From: Thozetella sp. PMI_491
Taxonomy: Eukaryota > Ascomycota > Sordariomycetes > Chaetosphaeriales > Chaetosphaeriaceae
NCBI GenBank assembly: GCA_021432635.1
Contig: MU270022.1
Location: forward strand, 930,001 to 994,000
Direction of reading: 5' to 3'
DNA: 64,000 bases
Numbering within the stretch: the stretch's first letter is position 1; the number at the start of each line of letters is the position of its first letter. A model generated the notes under the pieces. That model saw only the letters and a program-made list of their open reading frames with translations, had not been told where the DNA came from and did no database searches. This document shows positions 21,982 to 33,108 of this stretch, piece by piece. Both the position numbers and the translations under genes were made by a program.

Positions 21982-23117
21982 TCAGGCAACGGGCTTAGGC
22001 TGGCCAAGGATTACATCGATCACCCCGTGGTCGTCATACGCCGCAACAGCGCGTTCGCACAAGACCGCAACACGCTCTTTGCTCTGCAAGCCGTCCGGGC
22101 AGATCAGCCAAATGACATTGGTCATGAAGGAGCGTCGGTATTCGATCATGACTTCCGAGTCGTTGTGACGGTCGAACTTCGGTCCGCCGAGCCGGTGCAG
22201 CGCCGCGAGATAGTGGTCCAAGATTTCCATCTCATGTGCGCGGCGATCCTCGATGCTCAGCATCGCCGTCATGTGGTACACGATGTCGTGGAAGCACGAA
22301 CCGAAGTGGAAGGCCGACCAATCCAGGAATCCGATTCGCTCGTCGGCTGTGAAATAAACATTGCCAATGTGGGTATCGCCATGCAACAGCGTGCGGAATC
22401 GGGGATTGCGCTCGGCGTAGTAGCGGTCTAGCGCGTCATTACACCGCTTGCCGTCCATCAAATACGCCGGTAGTTGGGGCCGGCCAGGGGACCGCACGAC
22501 ATCATCCCACGGCGTGCACATGAACTTCATGGCGGGGTCGTAGTTATTCCAAATCCCTGTCCCACTTTTAGACATCCGACAGCCCAGCTGCGGAGACGAA
22601 CCCGAGGAAGGGCCTGCTTACACGGATGGTCTTCCTGGCTCTGGCCCCAGTACTGCGCATGTAGGCCGGCTAGTTGCTCGACGCCGTTCATGACCCTCTC
22701 GACTGGATAGGAGGCGGTCTCGGTCGGGAACCTGCAGTCTTCCTTGGTCAGGTCGTTCATTATGGCAATACCCTGCTTGTCGCTGGTACCGGCCCACCAG
22801 CCTTTGGGGAAAAGCATGTTATGGAGGGTGGGCGCGACTTTCGTAAAGAACCCCGCTTCGCGCTGCGCCAGGCTGACGGTCCAAGGCTGTGCCTCGATCA
22901 TCTTGGGGTCAAAGACACCCTTGATACAGATGTCGGTTGGCCGTTCGGCATCACTCTCTTCCTCGTATGTGATCGTATAGAACAGCTTGCTCCCGGTGCC
23001 CCAGATGTTTCGGGTATTGCTAACTGATTTGATCCTGTGTCCAAGTTTAGAACCTAGCCACTCTGGCGTCAGTTCCGAAGGGAGGGAAGGGAGCTGCTCG
23101 GCTTCTGTCTCGGACAT
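21982..23117 (-). CDS. APH-like small-molecule phosphotransferase
   Basis: Two exons, 23117-22622 and 22556-21982, with a 65-bp intron, giving 356 residues. The join gives EDHP-W-IWNNYDPAMK; another acceptor nearby would change one or two residues only. Kinase-fold signs of the aminoglycoside phosphotransferase/choline-kinase-like family are the catalytic loop LLHGDTHIGN (about 222-231) and the metal-binding FLDWSAFHFG with Asp near 244. The start is the ATG giving MSETEAEQLP. It is predicted to use ATP to phosphorylate a hydroxyl on a small molecule in the cytosol. It is just outside cluster A. A role in detoxifying or protecting the cluster product is possible, but these proteins are common in fungal genomes. 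Confidence 0.9.
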
Positions 23118-23501
23118 CTTCGGTTCAATTAGCACCCGCTCGGTGATTCCTTATGCGATTCAAAAGTAAACAGACTGGCGTCTGGGGCAAAACACCATGT
23201 GAAAGAATTCGAAGGTGCTTGGAAGCCCGGGAATGTGGGAAAATAGGGCAAGACGAATATGGATGACCAAGTGAAGTGGGCTTATCCGATGCATAGAGGG
23301 TGGGTACATTGGGGCTGCATACCGGTGGCATGGTTGCTGACTCGCGAAAGGTGGCTGCTAGTTGTAGACTGCTGTTGGCTAGATGTTCGTTAGGTCTTAG
23401 GTAGGTAGGTGAATCAATGGTCATCAGCTATGCACATTTACGAGGGGCGAGCTTATATTGGCAAGTATTGGACTCGACAAAAGGACACGTGCCGCCCTGA
23501 G
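23118..23501. other. Short intergenic region
   Basis: Upstream region of the phosphotransferase and 3' end of the GFA-like gene. Contains an AGGTAGGTAGGT run (about 23399-23411). No gene was seen. Confidence 0.5.
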
Positions 23502-24046
23502 TTACATCGTCTCCCCGCCGATTGCGATTTTATACTGCGTCATGCCATCATGCTTCTGCTCCCAAGGGTGCCTATGCAGGCTGAAAGTTTCCATCTCGGG
23601 CATGGGGATACGTGGAAACATGCCCATCTTGAGGACCACCTTTCCCTCAAATCGTGGGTTGACGGATTTAATCGGGCTAGATAGCCAGTTAACATCGTGT
23701 CTAGCACATCGATCAGGGATGGCAGGGGAACCAACTTCCCGCAGCGCGAGCAGAACCACCGTCCTATTGGTTTCCCGCTCAACGTCGCACCATCCACATA
23801 CTCAGTCAAGGTACCATCGCGGTCCTCGACCTGTACTTTATCTTCCTCAATGAGGAGGTTGGCCGATGCGAAGCTCCCGGAGACCTTTCGGCAATTCGCG
23901 CAGTGGCAAATGTGACCGCGCCTCCGGGTGAAGAGTTCGGAGTCTTTGATGGTTACGCGAATAGAGCCGCAAAGGCAGGTGCCTTGCAACCCCTCCGAGA
24001 AGGAGGAGAGATCGTGTTGGTTGGGGTCACCGGTAAGTCGGTCCAT
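23502..24046 (-). CDS. CENP-V/GFA domain zinc protein
   Basis: Two exons, 24046-23736 and 23676-23502, joined across a 59-bp intron to give 161 residues. The join rebuilds the CxxC-G-x-PIK motif (FCSRCG-N-PIKSV). Zinc-binding cysteines are seen in GTCLCGSI, HICHCANCRK and FCSRCG, the order expected for the glutathione-dependent formaldehyde-activating (GFA)/CENP-V fold. The C-terminal part (KVVLKMGMFPRIP, then LHRHPWEQ) is typical of fungal members. These small cytosolic proteins are proposed to handle glutathione adducts or formaldehyde, but most have no tested activity. The donor GTTGGT is weak, so the join is slightly uncertain. The upstream region carries two strong palindromes. Confidence 0.87.
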
Positions 24047-24258
24047 GTTTAACGAGGTTCGTAGCTTGGGACAGCGGAAGAGTTGAATCGAGATAGGGGG
24101 CCGGTACCAAGTGGTTTCTTGGTAGTGAGGACAAGAGGCAGTTATTAAACAAACAGCCTGATGCGGTCCGGCTCTTGCCTTGTTAAATACACCAAAGATA
24201 GCCAGGAGTGACAGGTTGCGGGCGGGCATAGATAGATCCAAACATGGTCTAGCGCCCG

Positions 24259-24272
24259 CTGTCGGCCGACAG
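24259..24272. promoter_or_regulatory. Palindrome CTGTCGGCCGACAG
   Basis: Perfect 14-bp inverted repeat with CGG/CCG half-sites in direct contact, a layout suited to a dimeric Zn2Cys6 regulator. Function is inferred only. Confidence 0.5.
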
Positions 24273-24326
24273 TGGAGTGGGTCTGGGGCATCCCATCAAG
24301 CAGTCGCCTTTTAAGCTTAGCACCCG

Positions 24327-24340
24327 CCGTCGGCCGACGG
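24327..24340. promoter_or_regulatory. Palindrome CCGTCGGCCGACGG
   Basis: Second perfect 14-bp inverted repeat, 68 bp from the first, sharing the 12-bp core pattern GTCGGCCGAC. Two such sites in one short promoter are unlikely by chance. Confidence 0.5.
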
Positions 24341-24499
24341 GTCCGACAGACCCACCAAATTAGAGTGGAGCGATAGATTCAAGTGTAAACTGAGCAACTA
24401 CCTATGTAACTTATTCATAGAGCAAAATTACCTGACTATTATTGCTACCTTAGTTATATTGAGCACCTCCAAGGAATTAGATTCATAGCCTTCTCATAC

Positions 24500-27148
24500 T
24501 CACAGCACCGCGTGCTGGGTCGTTTGTTTTAAATCTCGGGAACTGAACCCAGCAGAAAACGTAAAATTTCCCTCGGGAATCCTCCACTCCTGGGCCATCA
24601 CGTCCCAGTAGCTGAGATCTCGGCGGGCGAGCTGGATTGTAACTTGCTGTGTTTCGCCAGGCTCGAGGTAAACTTTTTCGAATCCGCGTAGAACTTTGAT
24701 GGGGGTGCCGGAAGGTGCGGAGGATTCGGGAAGAGAAACATAAAGTTGCGCAACAGTAGCCCCTCCCACAGAGCCGGTATTGCGGACAGTCAGAGCGAGA
24801 CAGAGCACCGGGGTGAAGTGGTCTGGATTCCCACCAGGTACTACAGACTTTGAGGCATCGGGAAAGGCGCTGACGGCGTTGAGAGTGTCAATATCAAGCT
24901 TGCCGGGCATATCGAAAGTGGTGTAGCTGAGCCCGAAGCCGAACTCGTACAGCGGGGTGATATTTTTGCTGTCGAAGTGGCGATAGTCGATGAATAGACC
25001 CTCTTCAAACTTCTCGTGCGTTTCAGACGGGTTGTTACTGGTGTTGTTCAATACGGGAACGTTGTAATCGCTCTCGTTGGCCGGGATTGTGTACGGAAGT
25101 TTCCCGGATGGATTGACATCACCGAAGAGGACGTCCACCAGGGAGTTCCCGGTTTCCTCTCCCGGTAGATGCGCCGCTATAATGGCTTTCACATTGGGGT
25201 TTCCCGCCCAAGGAAGCGTATTAACTCCAGCCGAGTGGGTGATCACAATGGTGTTGCTACAGCGCTTGGCCGCATTCTCCACGACGAGAGTGGAGTTCCA
25301 GTCGTTCTCGAATGCCGTGCGGTCCATACCTTCCGAGGCATAAGTCTTGAGAAAGACGAGGCAGACCTCCGGGATTGGGAAGATAGTGTGCCAGTCGTCC
25401 GCCGCGAGACGGTCGTTGTTAGTCACGTACTGCACACGCGCACCATACGTCCTAGCCCGCTCCCTGATCGCCTGCAGCGGGCTTATGAGGTTGGTGTGCC
25501 GAGCGCTGCCAGACCCACCACCTACATCCAGGGTCCCAATTACGAAATTGTCAGACCCTAGTTCGGCGGCAATAGGGGTCGACAGCCCATCGGTAGGATC
25601 CGCGGCGTCGTTCCCAAACACGCCGATGTTCATCGGCGTCTTGAGAGGAAGGGTACCGTTCTCGTTCTTCAGCAGGGTAATAGCAGCTGCGCCGATCTCC
25701 CTGATGAGTGAGGCGTGGTTGCTTCGCACATCAACCGCCGTTACATTAGTGCCGAAGCCTAGGGATGCCGGGTCTCCTCCCTGGTTGACCAGGAGCATGA
25801 CTGGAGTAGTAGGGTCCACATCAGGGTAGTTCTCGTCCTGCCCCAGCGCGAAGTAGGGCAGCAAAACTCGGCGCACCATATCGTCGACACGACCTGCGGA
25901 TACTTTGCCGTCATGAACTGCTGTAGTAAGGTTCAGTCCAAACCAGTCGCTAGATGTAAAAATGCCAGCGACATCTATAGGGCCAGGCATGCTCATATCC
26001 AAACCGCCATTGGCAGCTGGAGCGGTGGAATGGGTTGCGAACCAGTCCGAGACCACATATCCCTCAAATCCCAGATCGCCCTTCAGGATATGGTTTAGCA
26101 GGGCATCATTCTCACAGCCGTAGGTTCCGTTGATTCGATTGTACGAGCACATGATCGATGATGTTCCAGCCTTCACAGCATCGACGAAAGGCCAGAGATA
26201 GAGCTCTCGCAAGGTGCGATCATCAATATCGGATGAGACGGCTTCGAGTTCGGTGCCGTCCGGCGCTTGCGTGATACTCCTGCGTGTCTCCTGCTCATTC
26301 CCGATGTAGTGCTTTGCACACGACTGCACACCAACAGACTGGACACCTCGGACGGTAGCATCCATGGCGATACCGCTGAGATATGGATCAGGAGAGAATC
26401 CCTCCCAGTTACGACCTCCTAACGGGTGACGACCCAAGGGACCAGCGACGGGCCTGTATTTGCGTTATTAAATATAGGAGTTCTGTGTCTCCACAGGTAC
26501 TCCTGAAGAAAGGGGTCCCGTTCACCCGTGTCCATTTGCTGAACTTACCCAAGAAAGACATGGGCGCCCTTGCCCCTGAACTCCTCACCAATGGCAACGC
26601 CCCGGCGGTACATGAGATCTCTATCCCATGTTGCCGCTGTAGTAATTCCTGCTGGGAACACGCTGTTCTATTGGAATTTCACTCAGCTACTGCCGCCAAG
26701 GGTTCGAGTCTTGCTGCAAACATGCAATGGGAACTGCCCTGTGCTAGCCACGGCAAAGGCAGCTTACAAGATCAGCGCGGTTGATGCCGAGGGGGCCATC
26801 CGCATAGCAGATGCCCTTAAAGCCCAACCGCTCAATTGGGTCAATATTTCCGATGCAGCGAGGAATCTTGAAGCTGCCGGTGACGATTCCAGCCTTCTCA
26901 GTCTCGTTAAGCTGGGCAACGAAGGCATTGACTTTGGCAACAACCTCAGGTGTTGCGAGGATAGGACCTGAAAGGTGGCGTAAGTGATCAGTTCAGAATA
27001 GCGGTGTGCTTATATTCAGGACGTTCGGAAACACACCTGTCGCCGGCTCAGCGCTTCGCTGTCGCCCACCTCGGCCTGGCGTTGACTTAGCTTGCGCACA
27101 GGACAGGCCCTCGCATGCCAGAAGAAAAACAGTAGATATCCGCACCAT
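24500..27148 (-). CDS. Secreted GH3 beta-glucosidase
   Basis: Four exons, 27148-27037, 26967-26768, 26667-26549 and 26453-24500, giving 794 residues. The joins rebuild [27 protein letters not shown] and [13 protein letters not shown], all expected for family GH3. Signal peptide [20 protein letters not shown]. Catalytic nucleophile Asp near residue 280 in [12 protein letters not shown]; substrate-binding motifs [11 protein letters not shown] and KHYIGNEQE. It has the usual N-terminal barrel, the alpha/beta sandwich with DIxVFGN-like sequence, and a C-terminal fibronectin-III-like domain ([19 protein letters not shown]). It should release glucose from beta-linked di- and oligosaccharides or aryl-glucosides outside the cell. 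A link to the cluster product is not shown; general plant-wall digestion is the simplest role. Confidence 0.95.
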
Positions 27149-27889
27149 GCTAACGTATTGATGCCTGAGCAAGTATTAGAAGATGCTATATAGGTTGTTT
27201 ACCTCTCTTTCATGGCGATGCGGCGAAGCACAAGGGAACTTTTGTCCCCTTTAAGCGTATAAATCTGGTTGAAAGCAACCCGGCTCGGAGCCGGGTTAAT
27301 AAGCGAAGAAACCCCGAAGAATCTCAACACTAGTATTCGGCCATTTACACGGCGCTCGGTCAGCGGTGGTGTCCTTGGCGATACATGGCACTGGCTATAA
27401 CCTAGGGGCGGAGCTGGCCCGTTCCGCAAGGTAAGTCCGGAGAAACCCACTATGTCAACACCGGATGCAACCCCCCGCGTGCCTACCCCGCATAGTCGGC
27501 CTCACTCTTGCTTATCACCAACCTGTCTCTAGGCAGTGCCGAGCCAACTCCCGGCCGGGTTGGCAAGAAATGCCGCATCGCTAGATGTATTGGCCTACCG
27601 ACTTTGCATCTTCTAGGAATCTGCGTGTATAATATCGGCATTTTCCCTTCTCTGGAACTTCACAATACCGCCGAGCCACTTGCACAAGATTAGACTAAAC
27701 CACCTTTGTACGGCTGACCCGGTGAGGAGACTACGACGTCAGGTGGCAGCCACTCCGAAGTTTGACCTCAACACGGCCGGACCAAGTACACCATGTGAGC
27801 GTACGTAAGACACAGGGTATATGTATTTTCCTACGTATGTCCACCTATTCCTTCCCGTCAAGGGACTATCTCTTCCGATACTTTAAATT
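27149..27889. other. Intergenic region
   Basis: Promoter of the GH3 gene at the left and the 3' end of a rhodopsin-like gene at the right. No further gene was seen. Confidence 0.5.
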
Positions 27890-29267
27890 TTACACTATTG
27901 AGTCATTCGGCCGCAAGTCTTTATTGTTCGGGCCATATTCCGAGCTAAGGTCATGCCCTTCATGCTCCTGTATAATAGTTGATTGCTGTGATAAGCTGCA
28001 AGTGGCGGTATGATGTACTCCTGCATCATCAATCATTGGCTCCCGCTGCGATGACTGGACTTCCGATTCAGCGTCGAGCCCGCGACGCTGGGAGCTTTCC
28101 GAGTGATCGAACTCAACCATAGGTGGCAGTGTCAAAATCACTTCCGGTGTCGCGGATTGCAGGTCGTCTCCTTGTGAACTAGATGTGGTTGAGTCGATGT
28201 GTCGCAAAGTCCCATGTACGACAGACCAAGTGATGCTGTGGGGGCCGGAATCCTTCTCAGACTTCTTGATGGACAGTTTGTGAGAGGTTATGGCAAATAG
28301 GCGCCAGCCTTGCCAGCTTGCAAAACGAGAAACAAGAGGCTTGAAGATGGGCAAGCTTGCGCAGACGATGGTCATGGCTGCATGGACGGTAGCCCAGACC
28401 TCCGTGTTGCTATAGGAAGGCACGCGGCCAGTTCGTGAATACCCGAGGATGACCTTGAGCAGCCCGGTGATGATGACACTGAAGAAGCGATCATGATTAG
28501 CATAGCTGTTTACACCGATCATGGCAAGGGTCCTAGACGCACAATCCACCTAGTAAGAATATACTAGCCACTGTCAGCTTCCGCCTTAGCGACAGCTGCA
28601 TGTGTGCTACCGCCTGGATAGGCAAGGTCAAAATAACAATATCGAGAACCATCTCGACTATCCCCGAAGCCATCCAGAAGATATTATAGTTGATACAGTA
28701 GCGGGGATCGGCTAAGGTGTTGATCCAGCTCCATTCAAGTGGGATGCAGTTGGTCAGGGTCGCGACGGTGCAGCCAATCCAGAAACCGAGCACCAGAGCC
28801 ATGGAGACCCATAGCTGGCGCCTAAAGCCGTCGCTAACCCAGAATATGCGGTGGTACATGCATAGGATCCCCAGTTTGGATGACCCCGTAATGGTGTAGT
28901 AGAGGGTAGAGCAGACCAAGGATATCTTGAGGTATAGATTGTCTTCCGGCGTGTAGATGTAGGAAGGATCAGTGCTCTCCGACATTGCCAAGCCATTGGG
29001 GTCAATGGAGTTTCCTGGAATCGAGGAGTGTGTCAGCCAAGAATGACAGGAGAGGGAACGGGTCGTACCCCAGAGTAGCAGAGCTGCTGTGATCAACATT
29101 GTGGTGACCGACACCAGAATCAGCCAGTCATCCACGCCGATATTTTGACGAGTAAAGCGGCGCGTATAGAACCGTAGAACGCAGGTGACGATGGCGAGGC
29201 CGATGACGAAACCACTGACAGCCATGGTCGTGTCGGACTCGCCTCCATCGCGCCTCGAGAGTGTCAT
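27890..29267 (-). CDS. Rhodopsin-like (SAT4-type) integral membrane protein 2
   Basis: Three exons, 29267-29069, 29014-28543 and 28478-27890, giving 419 residues. The joins give LLLWG-NSIDPNGLAM and FLLGG-F-VIITGLLKV, the latter a typical fungal rhodopsin-domain sequence. The family mark NIGVDDWLIL follows the second helix. Helices continue through KISLVCSTLYYTITGSSKLG, QLWVSMALVLGFWIGCTVAT and YNIFWMASGIVEMVLDIVIL. VPSYSNTEVWATVHAAMTI is a conserved late motif. The C-terminal tail of about 120 residues is polar and acidic. An upstream in-frame ATG at 29357 would add 30 residues; the shorter start fits the family better. The first family member lies at 7187, but the two are not close copies. 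The function is unknown. Confidence 0.9.
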
Positions 29268-30528
29268 TGTGAAGCTCTGCTGGATGTGTTTTCCACAGTC
29301 GTGTACTAATCCCAGTCTTAAACTACTAGAGAAGACCGAGTCGAAGCATCTGGTCATCTAGTATTTATCATGCTAGCAGTAGCAGTTTTTTGGGAGATCG
29401 AGTATAACAATGCCAAGATATCAAGTCAGCTAACATTGGCAGGTCCATAGGTGGGCAGGGGTTGGGCTTGCATAAGGTGTTGCTGCGGACCGGAGAGCCC
29501 GTGCAATCACCAGCCCTACAAGCTGGGGAAGCAGGCCCGAATGGCTGGTGCGATCGCGGCCGTAGGGCTGGCTGCAGTGCACCCTGGCTGCCGAACTCGA
29601 GGCCGCCCAGGTAAGCGGATTGGAGCACTAGGCTGACAACCGAACCCAATCATCCGGTAGCGGGTTCTTGGCTTTGCCTGCTGAGACTGCGGATAGCAGT
29701 TTTTTATTTTTAACTTCTCTTTTCGAGACCGACCCCTTAGCTTGCCCCTTGAGCACTAGCTGAGACTTAAGCGACGACAGACTTTGACATCGCGAGAGTT
29801 TGGAACTGGGGCTCGATGATGCTATTTTCTCGCCAAGCTTTACTTGGTTTCTTCGACTCGCTCGTCCTATTTTTCATTCTCCTTCAGAAGGTCAAGGCGA
29901 AAGAAATAGAAAAGAACCTCCAAGTCCCAGTAACTACGGATCATGGTTAAAAAAAAATAAAAAAAAAAATAAGGATCATTGTTGTCGCAATTGCTTCTCT
30001 TTCTACAATAGACTGGGCGGCCGCTACTACTCACGCTACGTTGCTTTCTTCCTCGCGATTGGAGTGCGCTATGAACTCATTGTACGGAGTAGCATATCCC
30101 CGAATAATACTTGGCAGCGCCGAAATCAGCGGTGGCTTACTTTCCCGGCAAAGGGCGGTCATGATCCAAGCTGAAAGCAGCGCCTGAGGTTGCATCTTGG
30201 TGTAGACCGACCAATCGCAATGCTGCGTCTAGCCGAGTCGCAGTAGTGGGAACAGGCCTCAGAGCAAAACTCCCAGGGTGATGGCGGCTATGTTTTCTCA
30301 CGATGCAACGGTGGATTTGCACTAGAGATCTGCAAGCAACGTATTCGGCCCAATGCCAGCGAGGAGTCTCCCAAATTTGTTGCGCAAGGAGGGCATTCCA
30401 TAGATTAGAAGCGGCGCGACTTGGCTACCCATCATCCTCACACTATCTACATTATCAGGGCGTCCGGTGGCAAGCACGCGCACATGAAATTTTGGCTGGT
30501 AAGGTGGCTTCGTCTCCCATGATCCGTT
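29268..30528. other. Intergenic region, 1.3 kb
   Basis: Contains an A-rich run (about 29948-29972). No gene was recognised; the right end carries the GH79 3' region. Confidence 0.5.
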
Positions 30529-32291
30529 CTACTGCTCCGCCCCGAACGTGAGCAACGCGATCGAGGACGCCGGGAGGTTGAAGGAAGCCCCTCGAACCTC
30601 CTCAGAACTAGCGGCTCCCTCTGGGATACCGGAAGCAGTCTCGAAACTTTGTCCCGCCCAGGTGCTGAGGCTGTTAGCCGATAAATTTGGCATGGCATGG
30701 ATGCAAAGGTTACTCACAGGCCTGTGTATGAAGTAGTCGCATTCGATAACAACTTCTTGACAGTTGCCGGCGTAGTCGCTCCAGGACCTGCAAGATTGAC
30801 TTGGATACTTGGCTTTACGCCACTGCCCAAATACACTTGCGTATTTAAGATCACTATCCTGCGCAACTGCTTTTTCTCCCAGACCCCATAGGCAGTCAGA
30901 GTCAAATTGGAAGTTGGAAGTTCAGCGATGTATGAGTCTCCAGACTTGCCAATAGCCTCATTGACGATCAAGAAGGCGTGATAAGACGGTAGAATGTGGG
31001 GACGGGTTATATTGAGCCCATCATCAGATTCGTCAGTGGGCTGTATGGTATTGTAGCGAAACCCCACGCCATGGTGGAAGTGCAATCGCTCAATTCCGTT
31101 CGATGCCCCGAGAAGTAACCAGTCGGTCGCCCAAAGAGCGCTCTCGACCGTATTGCTCAGGCCGGGTTGGCCATGACTAATGGTGGGTTAGATCGGCGAT
31201 GGAGATATAGAAACACTCTCACCTACTTTGCATAAGAGTTTGTCTCTCCCTGAGGGGCATTAGTGGAAATGATCAGAGGTCAAGAGAGCGTGTCGTACCA
31301 GAAAGTAACTTAAGCCCGAAGCCCGAACTGAGAGACGCCCACTTGTCCGGGTGGACATATTGGCGCGTACAGAGAGCTTGTCCATCAGCTCGCCAGGCCG
31401 GACAATACGGCGAGGGTCAAATCCACCGGAATATGCATGCTCGGAGAACTTGGATGTCTTCGCCCTAATCTCAGAATCATCAAGCAGGCCGTAGAGCAGA
31501 GGGCCTTCCGGCGTCCACTCCGGGGCGTTGAAGCCAGTCAAAGCACCTGGTACGAGCGTTGGCTTTCCTGAACAGGAAGGCCCAAACTCAATCTCCTTGC
31601 TGACTGCCTTGGCGAACAGAACCCAGGTGTTGGTGTAGTTCAATACTGTCCACTCTGGCCCATAGGGTCCGTTGTACCCGAGCCGTGTCAGACCGTAGAA
31701 GTCGGGCTCGTTGCCCAACTCGACGTGGACAAGATGCACATGTTTCGTCAAATTAGCACGGTCTCCTTGGAATGCCTCAGCCAGCAGGCGCGCTTGGGAG
31801 ACGGTCTCTGTCTCGTTGAGAGATTTGAGATTCAGACCCCACATGAACGAAGTACCCTCGGGCAAGTTGCCCGATAAGGCGTAAAAGTCGCGTCCGATGT
31901 AGATGTGGTCTGCCTCGGGGTTTGGAACGGCTTCAGTAGGCGCCGGGAAAGTCTTGTTCATAACCTGAAACTGAAGATCGATGGTTGCTCGGTCCTCCGA
32001 ATTGGCCCCGATCCGGAGGAAAGGCATGTGGCCGGTTCGGTCGCCGAGGTTGCGTAGCAGCTGATTGAAGTACTCATTCGGCTTTCCGACCTCCTGGCCC
32101 GCCCAGTCTGGCCAGCGGTCCATTTCCAGGCTGAAGCCGGCCAAGTGAGGCGATAGCTTCTGCGCCCATGCAGGCATCTGGCTCGGAAGCTGGAGTGTGA
32201 AGTCGTAAGCACCCCCAGCTGCCGCCGCAGCTCGATGAGCCACGGCCAACGCTAGCAGACCATCAACGAACCGAGGTTGTGTCACAAGCAT
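30529..32291 (-). CDS. Secreted GH79 family glycoside hydrolase (beta-glucuronidase-like)
   Basis: Four exons, 32291-31299, 31249-31227, 31176-30718 and 30670-30529, giving 538 residues. The second exon is only 23 bp, and its two flanking introns are 49 and 50 bp. The joins rebuild the nucleophile region YFL-GETNSYA-NHGQPGLSNTVE and the C-terminal TGL-LSTWAGQSFETA. Signal peptide with the hydrophobic stretch LLALAVAHRAAAAA. The likely acid/base Glu is near residue 195 in VELGNEPDFYG and the nucleophile Glu near 333. The C-terminal beta-sandwich domain has AYGVWEKKQL and ends ALLTFGAEQ. Family members cleave glucuronic acid or related sugars from wall polymers or glycosides. Which sugar is not clear. 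Confidence 0.93.
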
Positions 32292-33108
32292 GTTAAACCT
32301 TCGCTTCTTCCCAACGGCACACCAAGATGGGGCTTTCTAGGAATAGAGATCCCATTTTATAAGTAGAGCCGTTGAAGCTCCAAGCGCGGGGATATGGCCT
32401 AACAGCCTCGAGGTCACAAGCCTACCTTACCTAGCAACAGGGACAGTACAATACCCGGAATCCCCATGGGGTAGCAGGAGCCAGGCTTGCTTGGCATGCT
32501 TGGCATGCCAAAATAGTTCAAGCTTTTCTCGGGAGGGGCTGCTAGAGCGGGTGAACAGGGTTCCCCGCAAGTAGGGGGATAACCGCTGCAATTACTCGGC
32601 TTTTGAACTGTCCGGACATCAAATTTCAATAGCCGCAACTTGTCGGCTGCGCCGAATCTTTGGACGTATAGCTGGGAAGACAATACGCGTAATAGCGGGG
32701 CGGCCGGAATAGCTACACGGCCGTGTTGCGTGCGGTGCGGGGTGCATACCTGGTTCTGCGTCGGATGAGGCAAATGCTCGGCTAATGTATTGGAGAAGCC
32801 GTGAAGAAGTCACGCCTTGCGGTAAACCACTACAACAACAGAGTAGCCGGCGCAAAAGCGTACAAGGATAATTAGTCCGAGCTGAAGGTCACCTGGGATG
32901 AGCGAATCTGGGCGCCCGGCAGCTTCGGACAAGGGCAGGCAGGCAGTGGCTAATTTGACGTGAAAGGTATTGATGACTCATGGCTATCCCGGTGCACTTT
33001 CTTCCTCGGCTTTAAGGGCAACCAAGACACTGGGATGCGACTGGATCGCAGCGTTAGATGCGATCCTGAGGATAGGCAATTATATATTTCCAGTCTTAGT
33101 GTTTCCAA
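32292..33108. other. Intergenic region with CCTACCTTACCT motif
   Basis: Promoter of the GH79 gene. About 130 bp upstream of its start lies CCTACCTTACCTAGCA (about 32420-32435), nearly the same as a motif upstream of the P450 at 3205. No gene was seen. Confidence 0.5.

Larger units (their letters stand above)
24047..24499. promoter_or_regulatory. Upstream region of GFA-like gene with two palindromes
   Basis: Lies between the GFA-like start and the 3' end of the GH3 gene. It carries two perfect 14-bp palindromes around TCGGCCGA, at 24259-24272 and 24327-24340, about 215-295 bp before the GFA start. Confidence 0.55.
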
